From: Desmodus rotundus
Taxonomy: Eukaryota > Chordata > Mammalia > Chiroptera > Phyllostomidae
Length of the DNA stretch: 64,000 bases
Assembly (NCBI RefSeq): GCF_022682495.2
Contig: NC_071391.1
Coordinates: 108,421,195 to 108,485,194 of the forward strand
Direction: 5' to 3'
Both the position numbers and the translations under genes were made by a program. A model generated the notes under the pieces. The model saw only the letters and a list, made by a program, of their open reading frames with translations, had not been told where the DNA came from and did not search any database. Of the stretch, positions 10,151 through 21,889 are shown one piece after another; positions within the stretch are counted from its first letter, which is position 1, and each line of letters begins with the position of its first letter.

Positions 10151-10599
10151 ATAAGTTAAATAGTATTGTTGCCAAACCTTGCAAAGTGAGGCCTTTATTT
10201 TTATATTCAGAAAAATCTCAGCTAGGATAATAAAAGCATTACCGCTCCACTCATCTAAAAACCTACCAGGGTATATAGGCATTAAAGGCAAAAAAAGAAA
10301 AAACACGTGGTCTTCTCCAAATGCAACGTGTAGCACAACATCAGCCATGGCACCGTAACCCAGCTTGGGTGGCTGCCGACAACACGCTGGGTGATTGTCC
10401 AAAAAGAGAACAGATGTCCACAGAGGACCTGAATCTCCTTTTGCGTCAGCTGTCTCTATTCAATTCAGCTGCTCTAGGAATAAAACTATCTTTGGGCTTG
10501 ACTTTTTATGCAATACTTTTGTTTCAAGAAAGTTCAACAGTTTATTCTTTTAAATAATAATGCTATTCAACATGAAATAGTAATATTCGTTTAAGAAAC
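10151..10599. other. non-coding DNA, moderately complex
   Basis: Overlapping open frames lie on both strands at about 10148-10557, but neither shows a known domain. The segment 10290-10470 has several CpGs (e.g. aacgtg, accgtaac, gccgacaacacg), which is unusual for this window. It could be unique conserved DNA or an unrecognised pseudogene fragment. Confidence 0.35.
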
Positions 10600-10802
10600 T
10601 ACTAAGTGCCAGTTAGATTATCTTAATTATTGGATTGTAAGAACAATTGTCTAAACTATTCTGAATAGCTACACTTATCTTCATATTACACATTGCTAAG
10701 CTAAGGCACGGAGACACTAAACAATTGGCTAAGAGTCACCAGGTTAGAAGTAACAGACCCAGAGCCAGTTGAATTTGATTCCAGAGCCTCAACATGTAAC
10801 TC
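10600..10802 (+). mobile_element. MIR SINE
   Basis: Follows MIR order: 'actaagtgccag', a spacer, then 'ctaaggcacggagacactaaacaattggctaagagtcaccaggtt' in place of the canonical core, and 'gaatttgattccagagcc' at the end. Ancient and diverged. Confidence 0.7.
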
Positions 10803-11194
10803 TGCTGTGTTCTGCTTCTCAGTAGGGTAAAGCACTGCTGGTCTAGAGATGCTGAAGGAAAACCATTTACCTACTAAAAAGGGATCAATTCTCCTGCCTC
10901 CCTCTATGAAAAATATATTTTTTTCCAATAATTTAAAATGTTGACAGAGAAAAAGGGAAGATTTCCCATTGGGAATCATGAGGTTCCTTGTGTATGTTTG
11001 TTACCAGGTCATGTCAATCCCCGGCTCTGTGCTTTGTCTCCCACCTGACTCCTTCCCATCAGTCTAAGGCTTCTTTCTATTCCAAGTGTGTTTCAAGTTT
11101 TCATTGGTCCAAGAAGGTATTCTGGCTTGTTGTAATTTTACAGTGATTGATGGATAATATGTTTAAACTCATTGCCATCTGCTCAATGTCAAAT

Positions 11195-11408
11195 TGAGAT
11201 TCATTTTGAACATATTACATTCTAGAGGCTTTTATAAGCATCATCTCCTTTAATTATCACAAAATCACTTGAAGTATGGGTATTATTACTGTTATTTGCG
11301 CGTGCAGGGAGGGCATGGAGACACAGACAGATGCAGTCATACGTAAATAACTGATGCAACCTGGTTTGACTGCAGGGTCTGATTCCATACTCCTACTTGG
11401 GCTGCAAT
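11195..11408 (+). mobile_element. MIR SINE
   Basis: Contains 'cttttataagcatcatctcctttaat', a degenerate 'tattattactgttattt' block, 'atggagacacagacag' and 'gtttgactgcagggtctgattcca', in MIR order. Confidence 0.65.
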
Positions 11409-11734
11409 TTCCTATTTTTTACCCCCTTGATAATCTACCTTCCTTTAATTTTATTAGTGTATTTTAATATTTAAATTATATTTAAATTATGAGCTAAACT
11501 AAGATTCATGTATACAGATTTTTGTCTCTCAAACATTAGGTTAAGTTCCCTCGGCTTCATTTTCTCCTGATCATTCACAGGCCCTCGCAAGCCTCACTGG
11601 TAGATAAACAGCCAGGGAGCCAGCCAGGGTCAGGCCAGCCGCAACTCACAATGTAGATTCCTTGAAAATAGCTCTGTGGGTGGAAATGAGACTCTGTTCA
11701 TGTTTATAAGTCAAAGGTGTATATCCTTATTAGT

Positions 11735-11903
11735 TTGGGAGGTGGGAGGGGACAGAGGCGGGAAGGGTTTTCAGGAACTACTATAAAGGACACGTGGAGT
11801 GGAAGCAAGGGAGGGAGGTGGGTTAGGCTGGGGTGGGGTGGGGAGTGGTGGGGAGAAAATGCAGCCAACTGTACTTGAACAACAATAAAGTAATTTAAAA
11901 AAA
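11735..11903 (+). mobile_element. bat L1 3' end (5'-truncated)
   Basis: Purine-rich 3' UTR (ggaggtgggaggggacagagg … actactataaaggaca) ending in gtacttgaacaacaataaag and an A-run. The same ending is seen at 51.1 kb, and in related form at 59.6 kb. Only ~170 bp of the element were copied. Confidence 0.85.
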
Positions 11904-13226
11904 AGATATTTGCCTTTGTCCCTTCTTAAGTTATTGTCCAGGTCATCACTGTGTAGAGGGGAAAATGGGCAGTAGGCCACCACGTCTCAGGCCCATACAT
12001 CTGCAGACTCCGTGGCATCCTCACATCCCTTCAGAAAGGTGGGTGTCTGTCTCCCTGATAACACTCCATGAAAACATGTGGTCTTCAATTGACGGTGAGT
12101 TCAAACTCATTCACAGAAAAGGTTATGGCATTTGATTAACTAAAGCGAGACCTCTGAAGGGAAGGGGAGCTCTAATTTAACTTAAAAACAAAGCCTCTTT
12201 GGTGAATTTCAAACCTCACCGAGTCAAATGGGAAATATATTTTGACAAAAGTCAAATGATGTCATTTATTTTTGTCTATGCTTAACTTTAGATATGATCA
12301 AAGGGGCATAGAAGTGCCCTGTTTTCTGTTGGCTCTGCAATTTAGTTATGGGTATTGTGCTCGAATATCGGATTGACCTCACATGTCACAGGAGATTGAA
12401 ATTCTATTATTGATCATCAATATTCAACTGGCTATTTGCAGCGCAATCCCAAATAGCACGTTATGGAACACACCCTGTTTCCCAAAAGCACCACTGACAC
12501 TGACAGCTCAGCGAACAATCAAACTATCTAATTACTTACCATAATGCCTTTTAGTAGACAAGATGTCTAGTTTTTAATAGGTTTGTTTGGCTCTTTTCCA
12601 CCTTGTAATCTTAGGTTTTCTTTAGAAAACAAATCAACATAGGGGGTGGTTATGGGAGAATCCCAATGATTTGGTTTTAGAAAGATAAATAACCATAAAC
12701 CTAATTAGACCATGTGCAATTAGGGAATAAACTGCATTGGAAACTTGCTGAGGGTGCTTCCTCACAAGTACATCTCCCTGCCTCCCCGCCTCCCTTTGTG
12801 TTGTATTATTATTTATTTGTTTTCTATCCACACAGAGACATTCTTTGAAAGGTAGAGTCTCCTGAACTCCTTTCATCCCTTAGGATAGAAATCCTGGGCT
12901 TTTAGCTCAATGAAATTGGATAGGAACTAGGAGGACCCCACCGTGTACACACAGTCCAGTGTGTCAGGTTCTTTTCCCCAAAATAAAGCCTATATGACAT
13001 AGTTATTTCTATTTTTAAAAATGTTATTTTAAAATTTTTTCTCCCTTGTATATTCTGAGATGTTCAAGTTTCTGCTTTTCAAGAGCTGGGAATTTCTGTG
13101 TCTTTCCAAGTGATACTAAATTTGATGCTACAAAAACAACGACATTGACAGGTGTTAAGTAAAGCAAAATGAATTTGTTTTAGCTAAACTGGGGAGGTGT
13201 GAAGTCAGACTTCTAGGCCTCCAAGG
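11904..13226. other. repeat-poor DNA; possible conserved non-coding element near 12.1-12.56 kb
   Basis: No transposon recognised between ~11,910 and 13,220. The 12,100-12,560 part is of mixed composition, with CpGs and motifs such as gatcaaaggggc (TCF/LEF-like), caaatgatgtcattt (CRE/AP-1-like) and ctaattactta (homeodomain-like). This is the look of conserved regulatory DNA, but conservation cannot be tested here. No coding frame stands out. Confidence 0.3.
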
Positions 13227-13398
13227 TAGTGTTTCTCAGACCTGAAGATATATAACAATCACCTGCAGGGCTTGCTAGTGACAGCTGCTGGACCCCAAGG
13301 TGTCCAAGGTCAGGTGGGGTCTGAGAATCTGCATTCCTTGGAGGTTCACTTCTGACACTGATGTGATGGTACCAAGGATTGAACTTTGAGAACCACTG
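13227..13398 (+). mobile_element. MER5A-type hAT-Charlie MITE
   Basis: Bounded by tagtgtttctca on the left and tgagaaccactg on the right, the imperfect terminal inverted repeats of MER5 elements. Internal blocks 'acaatcacctgcagggctt' and 'gtctgagaatctgcattcc' match the family order. Near full length (~172 bp). The 8-bp target duplication is too eroded to confirm. Confidence 0.8.
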
Positions 13399-13424
13399 CT
13401 TAGAAGCATCTGGCTGCAGACATA

Positions 13425-14098
13425 TGAGGTCTGTCCAGAAGGTAGCCATGTAATATGAAAAATGGAGACATTTATTGAAGAAGATACAAGATACAAGAAA
13501 CATTGTAATAGGACAATGATGCCTCAGTCCCCTTCAAAGTAGGCACCTTGGGACCTCACACAGTTCTCCCAGTTGCCATCAGCTGCCCCCACATATTTTC
13601 TTGAATCTCATTAACAGTGTGAAATCTCTTCCCTTTCAAAGGTGATTTTAGTTTTTGGGAAAAGCCAGAAGTCACAGGGCTCCAAATCTGGGCTGTTGTG
13701 GGGCTGAGTCACCTGGGTGATTTGATGTTTCACCAAAAACTCTGCACGAGATGTGATGCATGAGCAGGCATGTTGTTGTGATGAGGCTGCCAATCACCAG
13801 TCACCCATAGCTGCAGCTTTCTGAATCATCTGAATAGTTTTTGTGGAGGAATGTTCAAGCTTAACACAAAATTTGATGCAGATTCATTGCTCTGCTCACT
13901 CAGTCATTTTGAATGGGACAGCCACACAGTACACATGCTCACTCAACAGCATCTAACCACCCCCAGTGACTAGTATAGTGAAGTCATCGTTTTTCATGAA
14001 TTCCTGTCCACTCTCCTTGGCTGCCGGGTTACATGGAAGTCATGCAAACCAATCTCATTGTATTAACAATAGCTGAACTTTCTCCAGATACAACTTCA
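13425..14098 (-). mobile_element. internally deleted mariner element
   Basis: About 674 bp between TA dinucleotides. The left end reads tgaggtctgtccagaaggta; the right end, reversed, reads tgaagttgtatctggagaaa, a decayed matching inverted repeat. On the minus strand the 3' coding part is clear: residues around NSPDLEPCDFWLFPK (about 13,650-13,720) match the D34D end of mariner transposases. Further left in that reading, a short N-terminal-like part follows, and the bulk of the catalytic domain is missing. Stops and frameshifts interrupt it. The copy was therefore moved in trans or decayed after a deletion. Confidence 0.85.
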
Positions 14099-14799
14099 TA
14101 TATTATTCTGGTCTCATTCTGTATAACTTTAAAAATACTTAATTTCCAACATATATGACTTGGGAGATCTCACATCAAGTTCTTTCCTCAGGCTACTCTA
14201 AAAAATAGAATTGGAAACACTGGCAGCATGGGGTCTTATATTCACACAGGACAAGGATCTCCTGGAACTGAGGAGCAGCAACTCCCCTTCAGTGAGATGT
14301 GTGCTTTAGCTCTTTTGCTTTACTTGTCTTGAATTTCTAGTGTTCTAAGTCACAAAATTTTGATATGCAAATCTTCACTGTCACTTATTTCTGAAGCTTC
14401 ACATTTTCCTCTTTGATTTAACTTTAAACTTATTTTTTTAACTTATATGTTGAATGTGATTTTTTTCCAGGTAAATCTATCTACTTATGATATAATCAAT
14501 TTGAAATTTCTCATGTGAAATTTATGAGGTCAGTTTTTACAGATGTTTTATATATGAGCATCAAAGGAATGATTATTCTGTATTTGTAACTTTGAGAGTT
14601 TGATTACATATATATGTATTAGATCAAACTTGTTTTTTTCTTTAATAAAGCTTCTATAGACAGTACATTTTCTCTGCTTGTGTTATGTCTACTACTATAA
14701 TTATGGATATATCAATTTATTCTTTAAAATCTTTTAATTTTGTTTCTTTTAATCGTCCCAATACCAGGAACAAAGCCTTTCAAATTGTACCACCATGAA
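14099..14799. other. non-coding AT-rich DNA
   Basis: No element recognised. Stops in all frames. Confidence 0.45.
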
Positions 14800-15140
14800 T
14801 TTGTTTTGCCTGGTTTGATGTTTTAAGAAATGCAGGCATACAGTATGTGCTTTTCGTGTGTCTGGTTTCTTTGACTGAAATGTGCTTAGTAGTCATCCAT
14901 GTGACTGCATGCACCAGTGGTCCCTTTTTAATTGTTGTATACTATTCCACTGTACAAATACCACAACTGTTCATCATCCTCCTGTGGGCAGACACTGGGA
15001 GAGTTTCCAGTGTTATGCTATTGCAGATAATGTTCTTTCTTTTATTTGTCACTGCTTAGTTTTTTTTTTTTTATCTGCCTAGGATGCATTAAAAGAGGAT
15101 TTAAGTGTGAATGTTGGCAATGTTTGCACTATTATTAAAA
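14800..15140 (-). mobile_element. old L1 ORF2 3' region fragment
   Basis: The plus strand shows the familiar antisense order of an L1 ORF2 C-terminal region: 'catacagtatgtgctttt … gtgtctggtttctttgactgaaa … atccatgtgactgcatgc … ctattccactgtac … tttccag'. It is diverged and lacks a poly-A end, so it is an internal fragment of an older L1. Confidence 0.65.
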
Positions 15141-15464
15141 TTTTGGCCTAATGATTTTGACAGAAAAGTTTTTTCCATACAGCCTGTTAACCAGTCACTT
15201 AATAAAATATATTGAGAATGTATTACATATGTGACAGTAGAAATCTAAAATCCTTTAGGTACTTAAGGTTCCAAATATAGAGAATTTATAATACTATATG
15301 TAAATTTAGCACTGTAAATCAATATTTGAAATTCATGGCAAACTCATGAAAACTACAAAAAAGGAGGAGATAAACTCTGATTGGTATTCAATAAATATTG
15401 AGATTCATTGTAGTGAATGAAAAGAGAGACTTCATTGGAAATTATAGACCAAGAATTTGTTGTC

Positions 15465-15716
15465 AAGAATGAGTATGGCCCTGACTGTTATGGTTCAGTG
15501 GTTTGGACATCATCCCACAAACTAAAAGGTGGCTGGTTCAGTTCTAGGTAAGGGCACATGCTTGGGTTGAGGACCAGGCCTCTGGCTGAGGGTGTGCAAG
15601 AAGCAACTCTTTGATATTTCTCTCACGCATTGATGTTTCTCTTCCTCTCTTTCTCCCTCCATTCTCCCTCTCTAAAATTAAACAAATATAATTTTTTTAA
15701 AAAAAGAATGAATATG
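15465..15716 (+). mobile_element. VES-type bat SINE with target-site duplication
   Basis: The SINE body runs 15,478-15,703: gccctgactgttatggttcag, a tRNA-like box region, a degenerate caggcctctggctgaggg block, CT-rich tract and A-rich tail. It is flanked by a 13-bp direct repeat, aagaatgagtatg at 15,465-15,477 and aagaatgaatatg at 15,704-15,716 (one mismatch), showing L1-type target-primed insertion. More diverged than the 5.1-kb copy. Confidence 0.9.
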
Positions 15717-15789
15717 ATTTAGGTAATCATATATTGGAGGGGAGAGAATTTATTTTTTTTACATTTTTAAGGAGATTTAGGTTTATTTA

Positions 15790-17105
15790 TTTATAATTTT
15801 TAAAACTTTTTTTATTGCTGTTCAAGTACAGTTTTCTGTCTTTTCCCTCCACCCCTCCCCACCTCCCTCCTCTGTTTCCACCCCACCTTGTTATTGTCCA
15901 TGTGTCCTTTATAATTGTTCCTGCAAACCCTTCACCCTTTTCCCCTATAATCCCCTCCCCTCTCCCGTCTGGTCACTGTCAGCCTGTTCTCAATTTCAGT
16001 GTCTTTGGTTATATTTTGCTTGCTTGTTCATTTTGTTGATTAGGTTCCTATTAAAAGTGAGATCATATGGTATTTGTCTTTCACTGCCTGGCTCATTTCA
16101 CTTAACATAATGCTCTCCAGTTCCATCCATACTGTCACAAAGGGTAGGAGCTCCTTCTTTCTTTGTGCTGCATAGAATTTCATTGTGTAAATCTACCATA
16201 GTTTTTTTATCCATTCATTTACTGATGGGCACTTAGGTTGTTTCCAGCACTTGGCTATTATGAATCGTGCTGCTATGAACATTGGGGTGTATAGGTTCTT
16301 TTGGATGGGCATTTCAGGATTCTTAGGATATAATCCTAGCAGTGGAATTGCTGGGTCAAAAGGCAGTCCCATTTTTAGTTTTCTGAGGAAATTCCATACT
16401 GTTTTCCATAGTGGTTGCACCAGTCTGCATTCACACCAACAGTGCACAAGGGTTCCCTTTTCTCCACAACCTCTCCAACACTTGTTTGTTGCTTTGTTTA
16501 TGATGGCCATTCTCACCAGTGTGAAGAGGTATCTTATTGTGGTTTTAATTTGCATCTCTGATAGCTAGCGATACTGAGCATCTTTTCATATGTCTTTGGG
16601 CCCTCTGTATGTCCTCCTTGGAGAATTGTCTGTTGAGGTCCTTTGCCCCTTTTTTAATTGGATTGTTTGTCTTCTTAGAGTGGAGCTGTGTTAGTTCTTT
16701 GTATATTTTGGAGATTAAACCCTTGTCTGAGGTATCATTGGCAAATACGTTTTCCCATACGGTTGGTTCTCTTTTTATTTTAATGCTGTTTTCTTTAGCC
16801 ATGCAGAAGCTTTTTATTTTGGTGAGATCCTATTTGTTTATTCTTTCCTTTATGTCCCTTGCTCTAGCGGACATATCAGTGAAAATATTGCTGCATGAAA
16901 TATCTGAGATTTTCCTGCCTATGTTCTCCTCTAGGACTTTAATGGTGTCACAACTTATATTTAAATCTTTTATCCACCTTGAATTTATTTTTGTGTATGG
17001 TGTAAGTTGGTGCTCGAGTTTCATATTTTTGCATGTAGCTGTCCAGCTCTCTCAACACCATTTGTTGAAGAGGCTATTTTTACTCCATTTTATGCTGCTG
17101 GGAAG
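15790..17105 (-). mobile_element. bat L1, 5'-truncated, with decayed ORF2 C-terminus
   Basis: On the minus strand the element runs from within ORF2 to a 3' UTR ending gtacttgaacagcaataaaa. The ORF2 part shows [23 protein letters not shown] (split here by family motif: KTNNPIKK, then [12 protein letters not shown]), and downstream [37 protein letters not shown] and [12 protein letters not shown], the cysteine-rich C-terminal region of L1 ORF2. The reading shifts frame near 16,550 (between SLAIRD and MQIKTT) and again near 16,830, so no protein can be made. The endonuclease and most of the reverse transcriptase are absent. Confidence 0.92.
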
Positions 17106-17989
17106 GCAGAGAAATGTTTAATTCAGAAGAATCAACACAGGTAAAAGCATCCATACAGGGACATTTTTATATTATATGTTATTATTTGTATAAAAATCCC
17201 ATGCTTTTTATATTGTATTTTAAATCGCTGTATAAAATATAAACATTTTACAACTGTTAGTATTATTTGAAAACTGAATGCATGAAATTAGGAGATTAAT
17301 TTCTTAAGTTTCCTGAAATAGAAAGGGTATGACAGGCATCAGTGGGAAATAAAACTGCAGTAGAAGTTGAGATTCTATACAGACTAAAAAAACCCCCCAA
17401 ATTTCCCATTTGTCATTTTATTTTAAATTTTGAACATACATATCTTAAGGCTTAATTCATTTTCCCCCAAAACGTGTCCTGGTGTTTTTGGTGCACCAAG
17501 AACTCACAACAGATACGGAGGTAACTGCTGATTAGTGTAAATGATGTGATGGTAATTTCAGTCCAATAGAAGATTAAACTGAGCAAACCTGTCAAGGCAG
17601 GGTGAAACACGCTGCAGTTAACTGTCAATGCTTGACAAGAGTCTAACCGCAAGGGAGGAAGGCCTGTTTACCAGCTACAGACAGAATTACATTATGGGTC
17701 TGATCATGGCAGTGACCTGTTTTAGTCAGATAGCGACATGCTGACGGGTGGCCAAGTAATAAGTTTAATAATGCTAGAGGCTTTTATAGACATTGTAATA
17801 CATTTTTATCCTGGAGGGATGATTGAGATGTAATTATTGCTGCCTTGTTTTGTAATTATTTAATCTATTCAAACTCGCCTCCTTTCCAAATCCAGTATTC
17901 AAAACAACAACTGAAATGCAAATGTTTATAAATCTTGGCTGAGCTATCTCTGGTTAAAATTTAGGAAAGGTTCTGTCTTCTTTTTTTCA
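17106..17989. other. repeat-free DNA; possible conserved non-coding element (17.44-17.96 kb)
   Basis: After ~330 bp of AT-rich DNA, the 17,440-17,960 part has mixed composition, no repeat, and several homeodomain-like cores (gtaattattgc, gtaattatttaat) plus tgatgtgatggtaattt. That pattern is typical of developmental enhancers, but this is inference only. No open frame of note. Confidence 0.3.
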
Positions 17990-18983
17990 AGACTTACATT
18001 TTTTGAACAGTTTTAAGTTTACAACAAAGTTAAGGAATGAACAGAAATTTCTGTTATACCCTCTGCCTCTACACAAGCCTATCCTCTTCCATTATCTTCA
18101 TCACTCACTATGGAACACATTTTACCAAGGATGAACTTACATTGACACATAATGATTATCTGAAGTCCATACTTCACATATGGTTCACTCTTGTTGTGTA
18201 ATCTGTGGGTTTAGACAAAAGTATAATGACATATATTTCTCATTATACTATTATACGAAGTAGTTTCACTGCCCTAAAAATCCTCAGTGCTCTGCCTATT
18301 CATATTTCCTCCCCACTTCACTCCTGGTGATCACTGGTTTTTTAATCGTCTTCATAGTTTTGTCTTTTCCAGAATATCACATAGTTGGAATCGTATAGTA
18401 TGTAACCTTTTCAGATTGGCTCCTTTTACTTAGTTATATTCCTTTAAAGTTGCTCCATGCATTTTCATGGCCTGATAACTCCTATCATTTTAGCACTAAT
18501 ATTTCATTGTATGGAAATACCACAGCTTGTTTACTTATTCCCCTACTGAAGGACACCTTGGTTACTTCCACTTTGGCAATTATAAGCAAAGCTGCTATAA
18601 ACATCCATGTGCAGGCTTTTGCGCATACATTTTGAACTGCTTTGGGTAAATATCAAGGAGTGAAAATGCCTGGTCTTATTGTAGAAGTGTGTTCAGTTTT
18701 ATATTTAACCTCCAAACTGTCATCCAAAGTGGCTGCATCGTTCTGCATTCCTGCCAGCACTGACTGAAAGTTTCTGTCACTCCATATCCTCACTAGCACT
18801 TAACGTTGTCAGTGCTTCTTATTGTAAACTCCCTAAAGGGTGTGTGCAATTGTAGTATCTCATTGTTGCTTTAAATTGCATGTTCCTGATGAAATATGAT
18901 GTAGAACATTTATGACGATGATGTAGAACATTTTCATATGGTTATTTACCATCTGTATATCTCTGGTGAGGTGGTTGTTAATT

Positions 18984-19100
18984 GATTTTTAATTGATTGT
19001 TTTTTAATTGAATTTTAAGAGTTCTTTGTATTGGCCATTTTTAATTGATTGTTTTTTAATTAATTGGTTTTTTAATGAATTTTAAGAGTTTTTTGTATAT
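18984..19100. repeat. local duplication inside the old L1
   Basis: The unit 'tttttaattgattgtttttt … aattttaagagttctttgtat' occurs at about 18,986-19,031 and again at about 19,040-19,100, where a ~13-bp insertion interrupts it. The consensus L1 has this segment once, so the copy arose after insertion. Confidence 0.7.
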
Positions 19101-19383
19101 CTTAAATAGCGGTCTTTATAAGATGTGCTTTCTCAAGTATTTTCTCCCAGTCTCTGACTTGGTTTCCAGTTCTTTTGATGTTGTCTTTTGCAAAACAGAA
19201 GTTTTCAATTTTAATCAAGTTCAGCTTATCAAGTATTTCTTCTATAAATTGTCTTTGGTGTTGCATCTGAAAAAGCATCATCATACCCACCCAAAGACTT
19301 CTGGGTTTTCTGTGATGTTACCTTCTAGGAATTTTATAGTTTTGCATTTCCTATATAGGTGTATAAATCTGAGTTCATTTAAA

Positions 19384-19573
19384 AATATTTTATTTATTCA
19401 TTTTTAGAGAAAGGAAAGGTGGGAGAAAAAGAGAGAGAGAAACATCAATGTGTGAAAGATACATCAGTTGGCTGCTTCTCACACACCCCCAGCTGGGGAC
19501 GTGGCATGTGTTCTGACTGGGAATCAAACTGGCAAACTTTTGGTTCACAGGCCAGCATATGTGAGCTAATTTT
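19384..19573 (-). mobile_element. VES-type bat SINE inserted in the older L1
   Basis: Minus-strand order: a gap at the 5' end, GTTTGATTCCCAGTCAGAAC, CCCCAGCTGGGGGTGTG, CT-rich tract, TAAAAATGAATAAAT tail. The 5' end is degenerate. Because it interrupts one continuous L1, the SINE is younger than that L1. Confidence 0.85.
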
Positions 19574-19620
19574 TGTGAAGGAAGTAAGGTGTATGTCCAG
19601 ATTCAGTTTTTTTGTTTTTT

Positions 19621-21678
19621 GTTTTTTTTTGGCATGTTGTTTCAAATTTGCCAAAGATCAGTTGAGGTATATATATATTTCTTAATATACAAATAAATGA
19701 TATATAATTAAACATTTATTTATTTCAGGTCATCCATTCTTTTCTATAAAACACAAATCACCCATATTTTCAGCTGAGTATAATTTTCAACTGACTTCCT
19801 GCCTATAGGTTTACAGTTATAAAACAGGTAGATAAAACAATAAAAAAGTTAAAAACTTAAAATGAGGGCTAAAATTAAACAGTCAAAAGAAAAGTGATGG
19901 ATATATTAGGCTGACTTATTCAACATGCATTTCTAATTTTCTTCCTGCTTACTTTCTTTTGTTAAAGAGGCTGGAAAGCTAAGCTTCACCTCTCAGACTC
20001 CTTTGCAGCTAGGACTTTCCTTATAACACAATCATCACCAACTGACATGTAAACAGAAGCCTGCTGGTACTTCCTCCTTTCATTAAAGCTCCTACTTTCT
20101 CTTTGCAATAAAGATATGAAGGCTGAATATCAGCAGCCAGCCTATCCACAATGAAACAACGAAGAGAATTTTAGGTATTTTGACCCTGCTTTCCTTAAGC
20201 TGCTTGACAGAACTGACAAAACTAAAACTATCTATTGCTTAGGTTCTTTGAGAAACCATGTGAACAGATGTCACAACCATCCCAATGGAGACAAGGTAGC
20301 TACAGCATCTCCAGACTTGTTACAGAGAGAAAAAAAGAAGCTCTTACGGAGATTTCTCTCACGAGTAGCTGAATTCAACCTTATCTAATACAAGAGGTTA
20401 TCTCCTGATAGAAAGGAACTGGAATATGAACTGATTATTAAAAGTATACTGAGACCACTGTGTGGTATTCTCAAGGATACTATCATAGGTTTTGCCTAAA
20501 GATTAAGCTCTAGTAGTTCCTCAATTCTAAAACAGATTGCTTTTTAAGATTCTCTAAAGCTTGGAGGACAAGTTAGTAGGGAAGAACTGATACATGAAAA
20601 TTGCCATTTGAACTTTAACCATGAAATATATATCAATTTTATAAACTTATACATATAAATAAAATTTTGTGTTTGAAATCAGAAGTAAAATTAATACTAA
20701 TAAATATATTAAGCATCTCTGGAACCAAAAAATGTTGCCCATAAACTTACATCTTAGGAGTTTAGAAATATCATAAATTCCATTGAGGTTTATTTGGCAC
20801 CAGTTCAGAGAAGCTTGACAAAATGTGATCATACTTGAGTATGACAAAATCTAATCAGCCACATTGCACACTTAGAGAAAGTATCCGTAAACAGCGGGGT
20901 TTATTCAGCAATGGACTTAGAACTAGGAGTTTGAGAGAAATACACATTGACAGTTCCCAAGCTATGCAAGAAAATATGAGTTCTGGGAACAAATTTTGAT
21001 TTCTCCAGCCACAGGACTTCTAAAGTGGCTGAAATTTCCTCAAAATACTTTAACTGAGACATATTTGTTAAAATCAATTCAAATTATGTTTGATTTTCAT
21101 GATTACCAGGAACACTGATAATTTGGATTCCCATGTAGGTCTGCTGAAAGGGAGACATTCTACCTGTTATTTAAGTACTGCTCTCGGTCAGGCCCCATAA
21201 GTATTTAACCATGATGTGGGGATTAAATTCCCACAACACCCTAAGACAAAAATTCCTCTAATAGCCTCACAGAGGATGAAGTTTACTAAGAATGCATACT
21301 GAACCTTGGAAATGCAAGGTCTTCTCTTTGGCCTTGATGAAAAATCTAACCTGGGGTTTTGGCTGCAGAGCTTGAAGGAGTTTGTAGTCCGATAAACCAT
21401 GTAGACTGGTAAGTACATGTGAGTGCAGGACACTATGTCAGTTCATCGAAAAGGAGACCTAAGCTAAATGAAGTGAGAGAAATTCTAATTAATACATTCC
21501 AGAAAAAAATGGGTTTGTTGATAGTTTATATTTCAAGAACTGCGGTAGGCACTAATTATTCAACCGTGAACTATCTAAACACAGTAGTAACATTTAAAAG
21601 GGCAGTTTTTAGGAGCAATAAGGATGCACTACTAATTGGAATGGACACAAGAGAATGAGCAGGAAGGAATGGCAGATA
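19621..21678. other. non-coding DNA, possible old repeat near 20.0-20.1 kb
   Basis: Mostly unique-looking. The 19,975-20,110 part ('ctcctttgcagctaggact … aagcctgctggtacttcctcc') resembles a common ancient mammalian repeat that I cannot name with confidence. Small open frames show no domain. Confidence 0.35.
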
Positions 21679-21860
21679 CTATCATTCTATATTTTGTATT
21701 GTTATTTTACTACAGTTGTTCCAATTTCCCACCTTTGCCCTCCTCTGCCCAGCCCATTCCCCAATCCCACACCATTGTCCATGTCCATGGGTCATTCATA
21801 CATGTTCTTTGACTAATACCTCTCCCTTCTTTCCACCATTACCCCCTATCATTCTATATT
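21679..21860 (-). mobile_element. 152-bp L1/HAL1 3' UTR insertion with perfect 15-bp target-site duplication
   Basis: The string ctatcattctatatt occurs exactly at 21,679-21,693 and 21,846-21,860. Between them is the minus-strand form of a HAL1-type 3' UTR: 'attgttattttactacagttg', then a C-rich stretch and 'ccatgtccatgggtcattcat'. This is a complete, extremely 5'-truncated retroposition event and, given the perfect duplication, a relatively young one. Confidence 0.88.
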
Positions 21861-21889
21861 CTAAAGCAGAAAAGCATATACAAAATATA

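Larger units (their letters stand above)
17990..19620 (-). mobile_element. older L1 (L1MB/L1M-like) ORF2 3' region and 3' UTR
   Basis: The plus strand follows the antisense order of a placental L1: 'agttttaagtttacaacaaag', 'ttgacacataatgattatc', 'tttcactgccctaaaaatcctc', 'tccagaatatcacatagttgg', 'gctgctataaacatcc', 'tttctcccagtctctgac', 'gattttctgtgatgttacc'. The element is split by a VES SINE at about 19,384-19,573 and resumes with 'ggtgtatgtccagattcag'. A local duplication lies at 18,984-19,100. Coding frames are destroyed. Confidence 0.85.

Noticed and set aside
9519..10184. Three overlapping minus-strand frames that together look like a small gene cluster
   Set aside because: They are antisense readings of an LTR and a VES SINE; the protein segment CxxPxWELNQ-type recurs wherever this SINE is translated in antisense.
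16609..17121. 170-codon plus-strand open frame, the longest in the window
   Set aside because: It is the antisense of L1 ORF2; the minus strand of the same DNA carries L1 motifs, and the hydrophobic plus-strand product has no family of its own.
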